Below the pieces are notes generated by a model. That model was given only the letters and a program-made list of their open reading frames with translations. It was not told where the DNA came from and did not search any database. A program made the translations under genes and the position numbers. 64,000 nt of DNA from Anaerolineaceae bacterium (GTDB taxonomy: Bacteria > Chloroflexota > Anaerolineae > Promineifilales > Promineifilaceae): positions 62,001 to 126,000 of the forward strand of contig PABI01000078.1 of the NCBI GenBank assembly GCA_002699125.1, read 5' to 3'. How positions within the stretch are numbered: position 1 is the stretch's first letter; each line of letters starts with the position of its first letter. Positions 1-9,900 of this stretch are shown here, one piece after another.

Positions 1-1106
1 TCGTCGGCCTCAATTTCCAGGCCAGGGATGGAGTCGGCACGGGCGGTTTTGTCCAGCATCAGGTTCCGATTGGCCTGGAAGCCATCGATTTTCTGCGAGC
101 CGGGCAGCGCTTTGATCATGCCCTGCCACACGGTGCGGGATTTTTCGCGCAGCGCCCCTTTGTAGAGCAGGTCGCTGACGGTGTCGCCCGCATTGTGGTT
201 TTGCTGTGTATCCAGGTCCAGGTGCTGACGGCCGTTGGTAAAGAAAATCCCCGACATGCGGCCCCAACCACCGGGCTTGTCCAGCTCCAGCGTTTGGAAC
301 GCTTTGGTCAGGCGGGTGCCCATCATGCTTGTCACCCAGTCTAGCTTGCCATCGCGGCCGACGCGGCCCCGTTCGTGGTTAAACTGCCACATATTCTGGC
401 CAAAATCTTGCAGGCCAGCGTAAATCAGATTGGCATTGTCGCCCACCAACAGCTCGATTACGCCGTTGTGCAGCCCCGCGGCATCGCTGTCTTGGGAAGC
501 ATACTCGTCCATGAAGATCGCTTCGGCACCTTCTTCCAGCACCACCAGGGTGTGGGTAAACGTTTTGCCGTTCACCGACCAGAGTACGCTGTGCAGCGGC
601 GCTGCGGCCTTCACGTTTTTGGGCACATACAGGAAAGTGCCGCCGCGCCAGAAAGCGCCGTGCATGGCAGCGAATTTGCCTTCGCTCACTTGTACGCAAT
701 CGGTCATGAAATATTTCTTCACGAGATCGGGATGTTCGGTTACGGCCGTATGCATATCGCAGAAAATAACACCCTGTTCCTTCAAGGCGTCGCTAATCCG
801 GTACTGGCGCGTCACGCCATCGATCTGCAAAATGTTGCCGCCAACCTCTTCACCGGTGAGTTCTTTACCCAGGAATTCTGGGATTTCCCAACTGGTCGCG
901 GCGTCACCGTTCACCGAAGGGCCAATCTCATCTGGCTTAAAGCGGCGGATATTGGTACGTCGCCATGCCTCGTCCGTGGTGGTAGGCATGGGCGTATTTT
1001 CGTAAATTTCAAACGCCTTGAGTCGGAACTGTAACATCCAGTCCGGCTCATTCAGCGTTGCGGATAATTGTTTAACTGCGTCTTGTGTAAATGTAGTCAT
1101 CATCAT
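1..1106 (-). CDS. sufD: Fe-S cluster assembly protein SufD (truncated at left window edge)
   Basis: Manual reverse translation from ATG at 1106: MMMTTFTQDAVKQLSATLNEPDWMLQFRLKAFEIYENTPMPTTT...GGTFLYVPKNV...ARADSIPGLEIEADD; SufBD-family motifs; adjacent to sufB and sufC. Absent from the ORF track because it is open at the edge. Confidence 0.93.
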   Translation of the reverse strand, partial: MMMTTFTQDAVKQLSATLNEPDWMLQFRLKAFEIYENTPMPTTTDEAWRRTNIRRFKPDEIGPSVNGDAATSWEIPEFLGKELTGEEVGGNILQIDGVTRQYRISDALKEQGVIFCDMHTAVTEHPDLVKKYFMTDCVQVSEGKFAAMHGAFWRGGTFLYVPKNVKAAAPLHSVLWSVNGKTFTHTLVVLEEGAEAIFMDEYASQDSDAAGLHNGVIELLVGDNANLIYAGLQDFGQNMWQFNHERGRVGRDGKLDWVTSMMGTRLTKAFQTLELDKPGGWGRMSGIFFTNGRQHLDLDTQQNHNAGDTVSDLLYKGALREKSRTVWQGMIKALPGSQKIDGFQANRNLMLDKTARADSIPGLEIEAD

Positions 1107-1127
1107 TTCTAATGGTTAACTGTAAAC

Positions 1128-1162
1128 GGTAAATGGTTAACAATTAAAATTAACCATTTACC
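1128..1162. repeat. Inverted repeat in the sufD-sufB spacer (GGTAAATGGTTAA / TTAACCATTTACC)
   Basis: 13-nt perfect arms at 1128-1140 and 1150-1162. Confidence 0.8.
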
Positions 1163-1168
1163 ATTTTA

Positions 1169-2614
1169 TTACCCAATCGAGCCCTCCATCTGCAATTGAA
1201 TCAAACGATTCATCTCGATGGCATATTCCATTGGCAGCTCTTTCACCAGCGGCTCAATGAAACCATTTACAATCATGGAGGTAGCAGTTTCTTCATCAAT
1301 GCCGCGGCTCATCAGGTAGAAGAGTTGCTCTTCACCCACCTTGCTCACCGACGCTTCGTGGCCGATGTTCACATCTTCCTCTTCAATTTCGATGTAGGGG
1401 TAGGTGTCAGAACGGCTGGTTTCATCCAGCAGCAGCGCATCGCAAACCACGTTGGATTTACAGTGGTAAGCGCCCTTGTTCACCTTGAGCAGACCACGGT
1501 AGGAAGAGCGGCCGCCATCTTTACTAATCGACTTGGAGATGATGCGGCTGGTTGTGTTCGATGCGGCATGAACAACCTTGCCACCGGCATCCTGGTGCTG
1601 GCCCTTGCCGGCAAAAGCGATGGACAATACTTCACCGTGTGCCCCTTCGCCCGTCATGTAAACGGCCGGGTATTTCATCGTCACTTTGGAACCCAAGTTG
1701 CCATCGACCCACTCCATGGTGGCATTTTCTTCAGCGATGGCCCGCTTGGTTACCAAATTATAGACGTTGTTTGACCAGTTTTGGATGGTGGTGTAACGGC
1801 AGCGGCCACCTTTTTTCACGATGATTTCTACCACAGCAGAGTGCAGCGAATCCTCAGAGTAGATGGGCGCGGTGCAGCCTTCAACGTAATGAACGTAAGC
1901 ACCTTCATCAATAATGATGAGTGTGCGCTCGAACTGGCCCACGTTTTTGGCGTTGATACGGAAGTACGCCTGGAGCGGCATCTCCACATGGACCCCAGGG
2001 GGTACATAGATGAAAGAACCACCGGACCAAACGGCCGTATTCAGCGCCGCAAACTTGTTGTCATTGTGGGGAATAATGGTGGAAAAATATTCTTTTACCA
2101 GCTCAGGATATTTGGCCAGCCCATCATCCATCCCCAAGAAGATAACGCCTTTCTCTTCCAATTCCTTCTTAATGTTGTGGTAAACCACTTCAGATTCGTA
2201 CTGAGCCGCCACGCCTGAGAGGAACTTCTGCTCCGCTTCCGGGATACCTAGCTTGTTGAAGGTATCTTTAATGTAACTTGGGATATCTTCCCAGGTATCA
2301 CCATCGCGCTCATTTGGTTTGATGTAGTAAAAAATGTCCTCGAACTTAATACCGCTCAAATCTGCACCCCAATCGGGCATCGGCCGTTCCAGGAAATGCT
2401 GATACGCCTTCAGGCGAATGTCCAGCATCCATTCCGGCTCATTTTTACGGAGCGACATGGCGCGAATCAGATTTTCGTCCAGCCCCTTTTCGGCCTTAAA
2501 GAAATAATCTTCAACGTCAGAGAAACCGTATTTTGTAGCGTAATCCTGGTTGACCAGGGAAACAACTTCTTCTTCACTTAGATCTGGGTTAATGTCTAGA
2601 ATGTTTTCTGCCAT
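1169..2614 (-). CDS. sufB: Fe-S cluster assembly protein SufB
   Basis: [45 protein letters not shown]...; strong SufB hallmarks ([24 protein letters not shown]). Start chosen at the internal Met (2614) rather than 2701. Confidence 0.97.
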   Translation of the reverse strand: MAENILDINPDLSEEEVVSLVNQDYATKYGFSDVEDYFFKAEKGLDENLIRAMSLRKNEPEWMLDIRLKAYQHFLERPMPDWGADLSGIKFEDIFYYIKPNERDGDTWEDIPSYIKDTFNKLGIPEAEQKFLSGVAAQYESEVVYHNIKKELEEKGVIFLGMDDGLAKYPELVKEYFSTIIPHNDNKFAALNTAVWSGGSFIYVPPGVHVEMPLQAYFRINAKNVGQFERTLIIIDEGAYVHYVEGCTAPIYSEDSLHSAVVEIIVKKGGRCRYTTIQNWSNNVYNLVTKRAIAEENATMEWVDGNLGSKVTMKYPAVYMTGEGAHGEVLSIAFAGKGQHQDAGGKVVHAASNTTSRIISKSISKDGGRSSYRGLLKVNKGAYHCKSNVVCDALLLDETSRSDTYPYIEIEEEDVNIGHEASVSKVGEEQLFYLMSRGIDEETATSMIVNGFIEPLVKELPMEYAIEMNRLIQLQMEGSIG

Positions 2615-2615
2615 A

Positions 2616-3398
2616 TTAAGCCTCCTCAAGAGTGCTATACTTTTCGCGAAGCCAATCGTATCCTTTTTCTTCCAGCTTGATGGCCAGTTCAGGACCGCCA
2701 CTTTCTACGATACGGCCGTCCATCATAATATGGACATGGTCTGGCTCAATGTAGTTCAGAATACGTTGGTAATGAGTTATGACCAAAGCGCCCATGTTGA
2801 ACTCCTGGCGCAGGCGGTTTGCCCCTTCAGACACGACGCGCAGGGCATCAATGTCCAGGCCGGAGTCCGTTTCGTCCATAATGGCGATTTTCGGTTCTAC
2901 CGTCGCCATTTGTAAAATTTCTACACGCTTCTTTTCCCCACCGGAGAAACCTTCATTTAGGTAACGACCAGCAAATTTGTGGTCGATGCCCAACATATCC
3001 ATTTTCTCCTTGAGCAAACGACGGAACTGGGGAATAGAAATCCCTTTGTCATCCGGGTCTTCTGCCTGACGGCGCGAATTAATGGTTTGGCGCAAGAATT
3101 TGGCTAAGGTAACGCCAGGAACGGAAGCGGGGTATTGAAAAGCTAAAAACAGGCCGGCGCGTGAACGCTCATCGGCTTCCATTTCAAACAGGTCTTCACC
3201 ACCCAGGATAACCTGGCCGGCAGTGGCTTCATAAGAGGGATGTCCCGCCAATGTGTAGGCCAATGTGCTTTTGCCAGAACCGTTGGGCCCCATCAGCGCA
3301 TGGACTTCTCCTTGCTTAATCAGTAAATCAATCCCCTTCAAAATAGGTTGATCACCTATGCTTACGTGTAAATTTTTGATTTCTAAGGCTATTGTCAT
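2616..3398 (-). CDS. sufC: Fe-S cluster assembly ATPase SufC
   Basis: Walker [10 protein letters not shown], signature FSGGEKKR, SufC-like size and context. Confidence 0.97.
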   Translation of the reverse strand: MTIALEIKNLHVSIGDQPILKGIDLLIKQGEVHALMGPNGSGKSTLAYTLAGHPSYEATAGQVILGGEDLFEMEADERSRAGLFLAFQYPASVPGVTLAKFLRQTINSRRQAEDPDDKGISIPQFRRLLKEKMDMLGIDHKFAGRYLNEGFSGGEKKRVEILQMATVEPKIAIMDETDSGLDIDALRVVSEGANRLRQEFNMGALVITHYQRILNYIEPDHVHIMMDGRIVESGGPELAIKLEEKGYDWLREKYSTLEEA

Positions 3399-3461
3399 CG
3401 TTCGTTTTAGTCTCCTGTCGTGTTTCTGTGCAATCTATACGTTGCCCATATACGATGAAAA

Positions 3462-3490
3462 ATTATAACATAGGCAGATAGCATCGTCAA
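3462..3490 (-). promoter_or_regulatory. Predicted sigma70-type promoter for sufCBD (TTGACG-N17-TATAAT on minus strand)
   Basis: -35 at 3490-3485, -10 at 3467-3462, 17-bp spacer, 64 bp upstream of sufC ATG. Confidence 0.75.
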
Positions 3491-3493
3491 TTA

Positions 3494-3511
3494 TTATCAT
3501 AAATATGATAA
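3494..3511. promoter_or_regulatory. Candidate operator: palindrome TTATCATA-AA-TATGATAA between divergent promoters
   Basis: 8-bp perfect arms, 2-nt spacer, centred between the two -35 boxes of the suf/sufR-like promoters. Confidence 0.6.
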
Positions 3512-3523
3512 AAATAGCATAAA

Positions 3524-3552
3524 TTGACAATTCAGTCTGGCGTTGTTATACT
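3524..3552 (+). promoter_or_regulatory. Predicted sigma70-type promoter for the sufR-like gene (TTGACA-N17-TATACT)
   Basis: Near-consensus hexamers with 17-bp spacer upstream of the CDS at 3616. Confidence 0.75.
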
Positions 3553-3615
3553 TTTTGACAAATTTTTGTGGGAAATCTGGCTAAAATGCTGTAAAAGTAG
3601 GCAAAGGATTTTATC

Positions 3616-4278
3616 GTGAAATCAGTAACAAGCAAGGGTAACCAGAGCACACGGGACCTCATTCTTCATGAACTCAAAGCGTCTGCCCAATGCAATATTG
3701 AAGCATTGGCCGAGGCTGCTGACATCTCCCCGGTTACTGTACGTCATCACTTGAATGCTTTGCAGGCCGAAGGGCTGATTAAAGTGGAAAGTGTACGGCG
3801 AAAGGTGGGACGGCCGTATTACGTCTACAGTCTCAGCGAAAAGGGAAATGAACTGTTTCCCCAAAAATATTTCAGCCTCACCAACCGTCTGCTGGAAGAG
3901 CTAAAAGATCGTCTGCCGCCGGAAACTGTTAATGAAATCTTCATTAGCCTGGTAGAACGGATGATGGAAGAGCGTGAGGGCGAGTTTGAAGGTTTACCGT
4001 TCGAAGAACGGCTCAATTATGTGATAAACTTACTGGGCAAAGAAGGCTTTTTGGCCCGGTGGGAAAAAATGGGAGACGGCCGTTACCAAATTATCGAATA
4101 CAGCTGTCCGTACATTTCGATGGGCCAGCAGCATACCGAGGTGTGCACACTGGACAAACAGCTAATGATTACTGTGCTGGGAACGGCCGTTGAGCAGCAC
4201 AGCTGCATGTTACACGGCGATGACTGCTGCCAATTTACACTGCCGTTACGGCCAGCAGATATTCAAGTAAATTCATAA
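3616..4278 (+). CDS. sufR: SufR-like helix-turn-helix regulator with C-terminal cysteine cluster
   Basis: N-terminal winged HTH (NIEALAEAADISPVTVRHHLNALQAEGLI), C-terminal YSCPY...EVCTLD...HSCMLHGDDCCQF; divergent to sufCBD. Confidence 0.8.
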   Translation: MKSVTSKGNQSTRDLILHELKASAQCNIEALAEAADISPVTVRHHLNALQAEGLIKVESVRRKVGRPYYVYSLSEKGNELFPQKYFSLTNRLLEELKDRLPPETVNEIFISLVERMMEEREGEFEGLPFEERLNYVINLLGKEGFLARWEKMGDGRYQIIEYSCPYISMGQQHTEVCTLDKQLMITVLGTAVEQHSCMLHGDDCCQFTLPLRPADIQVNS

Positions 4279-4319
4279 CAATAAATGCGCCTCCTGAAAA
4301 ACCATCACAGGGGTGCAAA

Positions 4320-4371
4320 AACGCAGAGAGAATCGAACGAAAAATCTGCGTAAATCTGCGAAATCTGCGGT
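4320..4371. repeat. Dispersed spacer repeat, CGCAGAG / AAATCTGCG type
   Basis: aaaaatctgcgtaaatctgcgaaatctgcgg; related words recur at 42035, 49071, 55670, 57558, 59083, 63681. Confidence 0.6.
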
Positions 4372-4391
4372 TTTTTCAGTGAAACCGCCAA

Positions 4392-4718
4392 ATGGAATTA
4401 AGGAACAAAACAATGATTGCCAATAAAGAAGAAGAACTGATTGAATCTCTACGTAGCGTTATTGATCCGGAAATTGGATTAAATGTTGTGGAATTAGGCC
4501 TGGTGCGCAACCTGGACATTAACGAAGAGACCGATGCGGCCAATATCACCATGATCCTCACCACCCCATTCTGCCCTTACGGTCCGCAAATCATTGAGCA
4601 GGTGCGCATGGTTGGCGGCCAGGTGATGGAAGGTGGCGTTTCCGTAGAAATTGGCACCGAATTGTGGGACCCCTCCATGATGGAAGAAGGGGCCGGTGGC
4701 GACTGGGGCTTATTCTAA
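4392..4718 (+). CDS. MIP18/DUF59-family Fe-S assembly protein (SufT-like)
   Basis: EELIESLRSVIDPEIGLNVVELGLV...TTPFCPYGPQIIEQV; suf context; start may be the second Met at 4413. Confidence 0.88.
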   Translation: MELRNKTMIANKEEELIESLRSVIDPEIGLNVVELGLVRNLDINEETDAANITMILTTPFCPYGPQIIEQVRMVGGQVMEGGVSVEIGTELWDPSMMEEGAGGDWGLF

Positions 4719-4734
4719 ACAATCGAAATTATGC

Positions 4735-4798
4735 AGGTGCGGCGCACTTGCCCGACGTGAAGTGCAGCTAAACTCGCTAAAGAAGGTGCGTCGCACCT
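4735..4798. repeat. Paired AGGTGCGnCGCACyT palindromes
   Basis: AGGTGCGGCGCACTT (4735-4749) and AAGGTGCGTCGCACCT (4783-4798). Confidence 0.6.
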
Positions 4799-4808
4799 CT
4801 GAAACCTG

Positions 4809-5738
4809 TTACCGATAAGGCTCCCGTAGTGGGAGCTTTTTCTTGTCACGGCGACGCCACAAGAACCGCTCGTAGAAGAAGCCGGTGGCGTTGGCGGCCT
4901 GGGTCAAACAAAGCATTCCGGTCAAAATGTAAGCCCGAATATCACGGGCCATCGTTAAGGGGAAGCTAACCAACTTTAGGTAGAAACCGGGTGGTTCCAG
5001 CCGCACAACCTCTTGTTTACGCTGGCTGCGCAGCCAACGATACAGCCAGGCGCCCCGACCATAGTTGAAATGCTGCCGCCAAAACGTGAACGGCCGTAAA
5101 TCATGCTCATGCAAAATAACTGCCCGCGGCCAATAGATCATTTTATAGCCATGATCCAGCCAACGGTCACACAACTCACGGTCTTCACCGGCCGCTAGAG
5201 GCATTGTCTCGTCAAAACCACCTATCTGCCAAAACAGGTCAGCCGCCACGGCAAAATTGTTTGAGGTAAAAAATAAGGCGCGTGATTCCGTCTGGTTGTA
5301 ATAATGGTACAAAAAGTCAATGAGAAGCTGGCTGGTGATGGAAAACGGATTGCGTGGCAGGGCATTTCTGGTGTAGCCACCAATCATTGCCTGCGGATTA
5401 TTCTCTAAACCTTGCGCCAAGAAAGTAAGCCAGGTCGGCGTTGGCGCACAATCATCATCCGTAAACGCCAGGTATTGGCCCTGGGCCAGCTTTGCCCCTG
5501 TATTGCGGGCCACAGACGGCCCCAGATTCGGCTGGCGATGATACCGCAGGGGCATCTCGTTCTGAAATGGCGCAACCACCGGTGCCAGCGAAGTGGAACT
5601 GCCATCATCAACCACAATCACCTCAAACTGATCCGGTGGATATTGCTGCAAAGCCAGGGCTGCCAGACATTGGCTGAGCAGCTGCGGACGGCCGTACGCG
5701 GGAATGATAACAGAGAAAAACGGCCGTTTCTCACTCAT
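4809..5738 (-). CDS. Glycosyltransferase family 2
   Basis: FFSVIIPAYGRPQLLSQCL...VVDDGSS...ARNTGAKLAQGQYLAFTDDD. Confidence 0.92.
   Translation of the reverse strand: MSEKRPFFSVIIPAYGRPQLLSQCLAALALQQYPPDQFEVIVVDDGSSTSLAPVVAPFQNEMPLRYHRQPNLGPSVARNTGAKLAQGQYLAFTDDDCAPTPTWLTFLAQGLENNPQAMIGGYTRNALPRNPFSITSQLLIDFLYHYYNQTESRALFFTSNNFAVAADLFWQIGGFDETMPLAAGEDRELCDRWLDHGYKMIYWPRAVILHEHDLRPFTFWRQHFNYGRGAWLYRWLRSQRKQEVVRLEPPGFYLKLVSFPLTMARDIRAYILTGMLCLTQAANATGFFYERFLWRRRDKKKLPLREPYR
4820..4841 (+). terminator. Intrinsic terminator for the plus-strand sufT-like gene, inside the 3' end of the convergent CDS
   Basis: GCTCCC-GTAGT-GGGAGC-TTTTT. Confidence 0.7.
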
Positions 5739-6985
5739 AACGTTTCCTCATCAAGCAGCCAGTGGGAAGGTGGCGCCAGCACGCCTTTCTCCCCCACACC
5801 CTGGGTCACCAGCAGCGGGTAGACATGCCAATGGTAATCGTAGGCGTGGGACCAGTTCGCCTCGTACAAACCCACATCTACAAAGTAAGCTCCCTGCACC
5901 AAATCAAGACGGTCTAGCACCAATGAAATACGCCCTTCCCCCTCCTTTTCACGAAGCTTTATTCCACCTGCCTCCGTATGCGTGTCAAAACAAACAAAGC
6001 CATCTTCCCGGCTAACGGTCACGCCAACAATGGGCATTTTGATGGGTGTCGGGGCCTGGTAAGTGATTTCTACCTGCAATGGACTGCCACTTTCCATTTC
6101 AGAGACGGCCGTGCCATCTTCATCAAGCAGGCGAACGGCCGTAATCTCCATTTCCAGCGAGCCAAAACGATTCTTGTTAATTTGCAGCGTTGTGCCCGAA
6201 CTGGTGTGCAGGGTTGGGGTCACCGCCGGAGTGCGGCGGCGCGTTTGGTCAGCCATGTCGGCCACATACTGCCCCACCACAATTTCTGGCTCGCCGTGGG
6301 CCACCGTCTGTCCTTGCCGCAGCCACAGCACCTCATCGCACAATTTCTGCACCTGATCTGCGTCATGAGAAACCAGCAAAATGGTGCAGCCAGCAGCGCG
6401 AAACTGGGCAATCCGGTCCAGACATTTACGCTGAAACGCCAGATCGCCTACGGCCAGCACTTCATCAATCAGCAGCACATCGGGATCAATGTGAGCGGCA
6501 ATGGCAAACGCCAGCCGCATTTGCATCCCGGTGCTGTAGGTGCGCAAAGGATTGTCAATAAAATCTTCCAGCTCGGCAAAAGCAACGATGTCATCAAACC
6601 GCTGGCTAATCTCCTGGCGCAGCAAACCAGAAATGACGCCGCTGATGTAGGTGTTCTCTCGCCCTGAGAGATCGGGATGGAAGCCGGCACCCAGGTCCAG
6701 AAGGGCACCGATACGGCCGTTTACCTGAATACGGCCGTTGTCTGGCTGCCCCACGCCGCCAATCAGGCGCAGCAGGGTCGATTTGCCCGCCCCATTCTTG
6801 CCAATTACACCCAACATTTGCCCCTGGCCAATCTGGAAGCTCACGTCACGCAGCGCCCAAAACTGGTCAGCAGCGCGCAGTAAGTTAGGGCCTTTCACCA
6901 CCAGCTCGGCAATCGTGTTGGGTCTTTGCGGATGATAGGTGCGAAACTTCTTGCTGACGTTTTGCACCGTAATGGCAGCAGACAT
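5735..6985 (-). CDS. Polysaccharide ABC exporter ATP-binding protein (Wzt-like, with C-terminal Wzt_C-like domain)
   Basis: GKNGAGKSTLLRLIGG, YSTGMQMRLAFAIA, LLIDEVLAVGD; ~150-aa C-terminal beta-rich extension. Confidence 0.93.
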   Translation of the reverse strand: MSAAITVQNVSKKFRTYHPQRPNTIAELVVKGPNLLRAADQFWALRDVSFQIGQGQMLGVIGKNGAGKSTLLRLIGGVGQPDNGRIQVNGRIGALLDLGAGFHPDLSGRENTYISGVISGLLRQEISQRFDDIVAFAELEDFIDNPLRTYSTGMQMRLAFAIAAHIDPDVLLIDEVLAVGDLAFQRKCLDRIAQFRAAGCTILLVSHDADQVQKLCDEVLWLRQGQTVAHGEPEIVVGQYVADMADQTRRRTPAVTPTLHTSSGTTLQINKNRFGSLEMEITAVRLLDEDGTAVSEMESGSPLQVEITYQAPTPIKMPIVGVTVSREDGFVCFDTHTEAGGIKLREKEGEGRISLVLDRLDLVQGAYFVDVGLYEANWSHAYDYHWHVYPLLVTQGVGEKGVLAPPSHWLLDEETL

Positions 6986-9900
6986 TTACAGTTCCTCTAC
7001 AAAGCGGTAGCTGGTTCGCAAAAAGAGTTGGTACCCGACAACCAACAATCCCAGCGACCCTGACAATAAAATCAGCAGCGTTACAAAATTAGGCGCCTGA
7101 CCATTGATAAAAATCGCCCGATAGGCGTCAAGCAGCATCAGCAGGGGATTCAGCTTAAACAGCCATTGAATTCTTTCTGAAAAACGGCCGGCATCATAAA
7201 AAATGGGGGTCAGATAAAACAGCAGCAGCAAAAAGACGTTCAAAAGATGCTGCGTGTCGCGGAACATCACATGAAAAGTGGCCACAAAATAGGCCAGGCT
7301 CAACGTGAATAGAAACTGGAGCACAATGATCACGGGCAACCAGAAAACGTTTGGGGTCAGCACAATGTTGGTAAACAGCAAAAAAAGCAGCAAGATGGGC
7401 AGCGAGAGCAAAAAATGTATCAGGTTGGAGCCAACGGTTACCACCGGCAGCACAATTGGCGGGAAGCCAGGCCGACGAATCAGGTCGCGGCCTTCCAGAA
7501 TCACCGTGGCTGAAGCCGTGAGCGAGGCATTGAACCAACCCCAGGCCAGCAGGCCGGTGAAGAGATAGGCAGGATAATTGGAAATATCCAGCGGCAGCAG
7601 TGCCTGAAAGACAAAGCTAAACACCAGAAGCTGGGTAAATGGGTTTAGCAGCGACCACAAAATGCCCAAAATGGACCCCTTGTAGCGCAGTTTGATGTCC
7701 CTGGAAATCAATTCTCGCATGAGGTCGCGCAGGTAAAGCCAGCGGCGCGAGCTAAAAAAGGCGCCCACAATTTGCCAACGCTGCTTTTGTCTGGCCGCAA
7801 GATAACCGCCTGACAGCACAACCAGACCCAAGCCAAGCCACAAAGGCCAGCCCCAACCAGGTGCCCGCGTCACGAGTTGCTGCATCTGAATGGTGAGAGA
7901 CGGCCGTATCTCAACCACCTCACTCTCCACCGCCGTAACTTGATAATCAGCTCCTTGATTGGTATCCCACACCTCTACCCGCTCTGCGCCATTGTCAACA
8001 AACGTTTGAAAAACATAATCCAGTTGGGTTCTTTGGGCCACCGGCACCGTTACCGAGAAGCCATCCTCCCCAGGCGACATGGGCGTGTACAGCAGGCCGT
8101 CCACTAATTCCGTATCTGGCGGCCAATATTGCGTCGGCAACGACTGCCAGCCATTGATCCCCCACACCAGGTTAACGGCCGTTGCCCCCGGCAGCCGGTA
8201 GCGAATCTCTTGTGTGGTAACGGCCGTTTCTGCCAGGTAGGTACGCTCATCCACGGAGAGACCGGACTCATGGATTACCGACTCATTTGTGCCCACCAAA
8301 ATCTGGTAATCTTGCCCATTTTGCGTGTCCCATAGGTCAACCGGAGCATGCTGCTGGCCTTCCGTCACCTGAAAAACGTAGTCGAGCGCGGTTTCCGGCG
8401 GCACTTGCACCTCGGCCACAAATGTTTCCCCTTCTTTTTGCATGGCCGTTACCATGAGGTTGTCGATGACGGCCGTTTCTTCACGCTGAGATGCTGGTGG
8501 CAGTAGCTGCCAGCCATCAACACCCCACACCAGTTTAACGGCCGCAGCCTCCGGCAGTCGATAGCGGATCACCTGCGTCACCATTGGGCCGGCGGCAACA
8601 GCAGCATCCATTTGGGGCCGATTGGCAAACAATGATAGCTCGACCCCGTAGAGTGGAAACTGTTCGGCAGTTTCGTAAAGAGCAGTTAATCTTTGGGCCA
8701 CCACACCTTCTGTATCATTGCTGTTAGCCTGGACCAACCAGACACGATTAGCATCAGCAACCAGCTTGTCTATCTCTCCAAGATCGCGGTACTGTTCTTC
8801 GTCCGTATAGGAAGTGGCTAGATCAAATGGTAAATCCAGCGGCACCTGGCGCATGTCGTTGCGTCCAAAATAGTAGGCAAAAGCATTTTCCCTAATGCCG
8901 CCAGGATTGAACACAATCACGTCCCCAGCTTGCCCTTTGTCCTCTAAACGAGCGGCAACCTCGCGCCACTGCTGCTTGTCTACAAAAGCGTAATAACGAC
9001 TGACACCCATCAACGAGGTGAGAGCAATCAAAACCAGCAGCCCGTAACGCAGCGATGGCCAGCGGATGTGCCCCAGCGCCGCTGCCACCAGCAGGTACAA
9101 TCCCAGGGAAGCAGCAATGGTGTAGCGCGGAATCAAAAATGGCACGATGAGGCGGGAGGCTACAAAGGGCACAATTACTGGCAAGATCAGCCAAAGGAGT
9201 AGGAGAAGATAAACGGCCGTTCTATCCTGCCAAATTGCATGCACCCCGGTCTGGTTGAGTGAGGAACGGCCGTTCACCACCACAAACAAAACAAGTCCAG
9301 CAAACAAAAACAGCAGCAGCGTCGATTCAGACGCATAATCCAGGGCCGTGCTCCACAACGTGCCCACCGTCGGCACCGGAATCCAAACGCCAGTCGCCTG
9401 CATTGCCTGGACTTCCAGCAGCAAATAGCGCAGCCAGGGGGCAAACAATAGCAGTGTCGCTGCTTGAAGCGCCACCCAGCGCTGCCAGGTTAACGGCAGT
9501 ACTGGCCGTCGTTGCCAGTACATGAAGAGCCAAAACAAATTTTGCGCCGCCACAATGAAGACACCAAAAAAGTGCGTATAAAGCAGCACCACATTTACCA
9601 GCACGTAGCCTACGGCCGTCCAGCGCGAAAACCGTTCAAACAACCTGACAAACAGGAACATTGAAAGCAAGACCAGAAGCACCATCAAGCTGTAAGCCCG
9701 GGCTTCCTGGGAAAATTCGATGTGAAACAAAGAAATGGCCAGCAAAAAAGCGCTCAGCAGCCCCGCTTGTCGCCCCAACAGGCGGCGACCCAGCCAAAAC
9801 ATAACCGGCAGAGACAGGGCGCCAAACAGGGCCGAAAGAAACCGTAACGCCAGCTCCGAATCGCCGAAAATCTCTACCCAATAATGAAGGAGAATGAAAT

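Noticed and set aside
375-1034. Plus-strand ORF opposite sufD (219 aa)
   Set aside because: Antisense shadow of a clear SufD coding frame; no recognisable domain and low-complexity histidine/arginine-rich translation.
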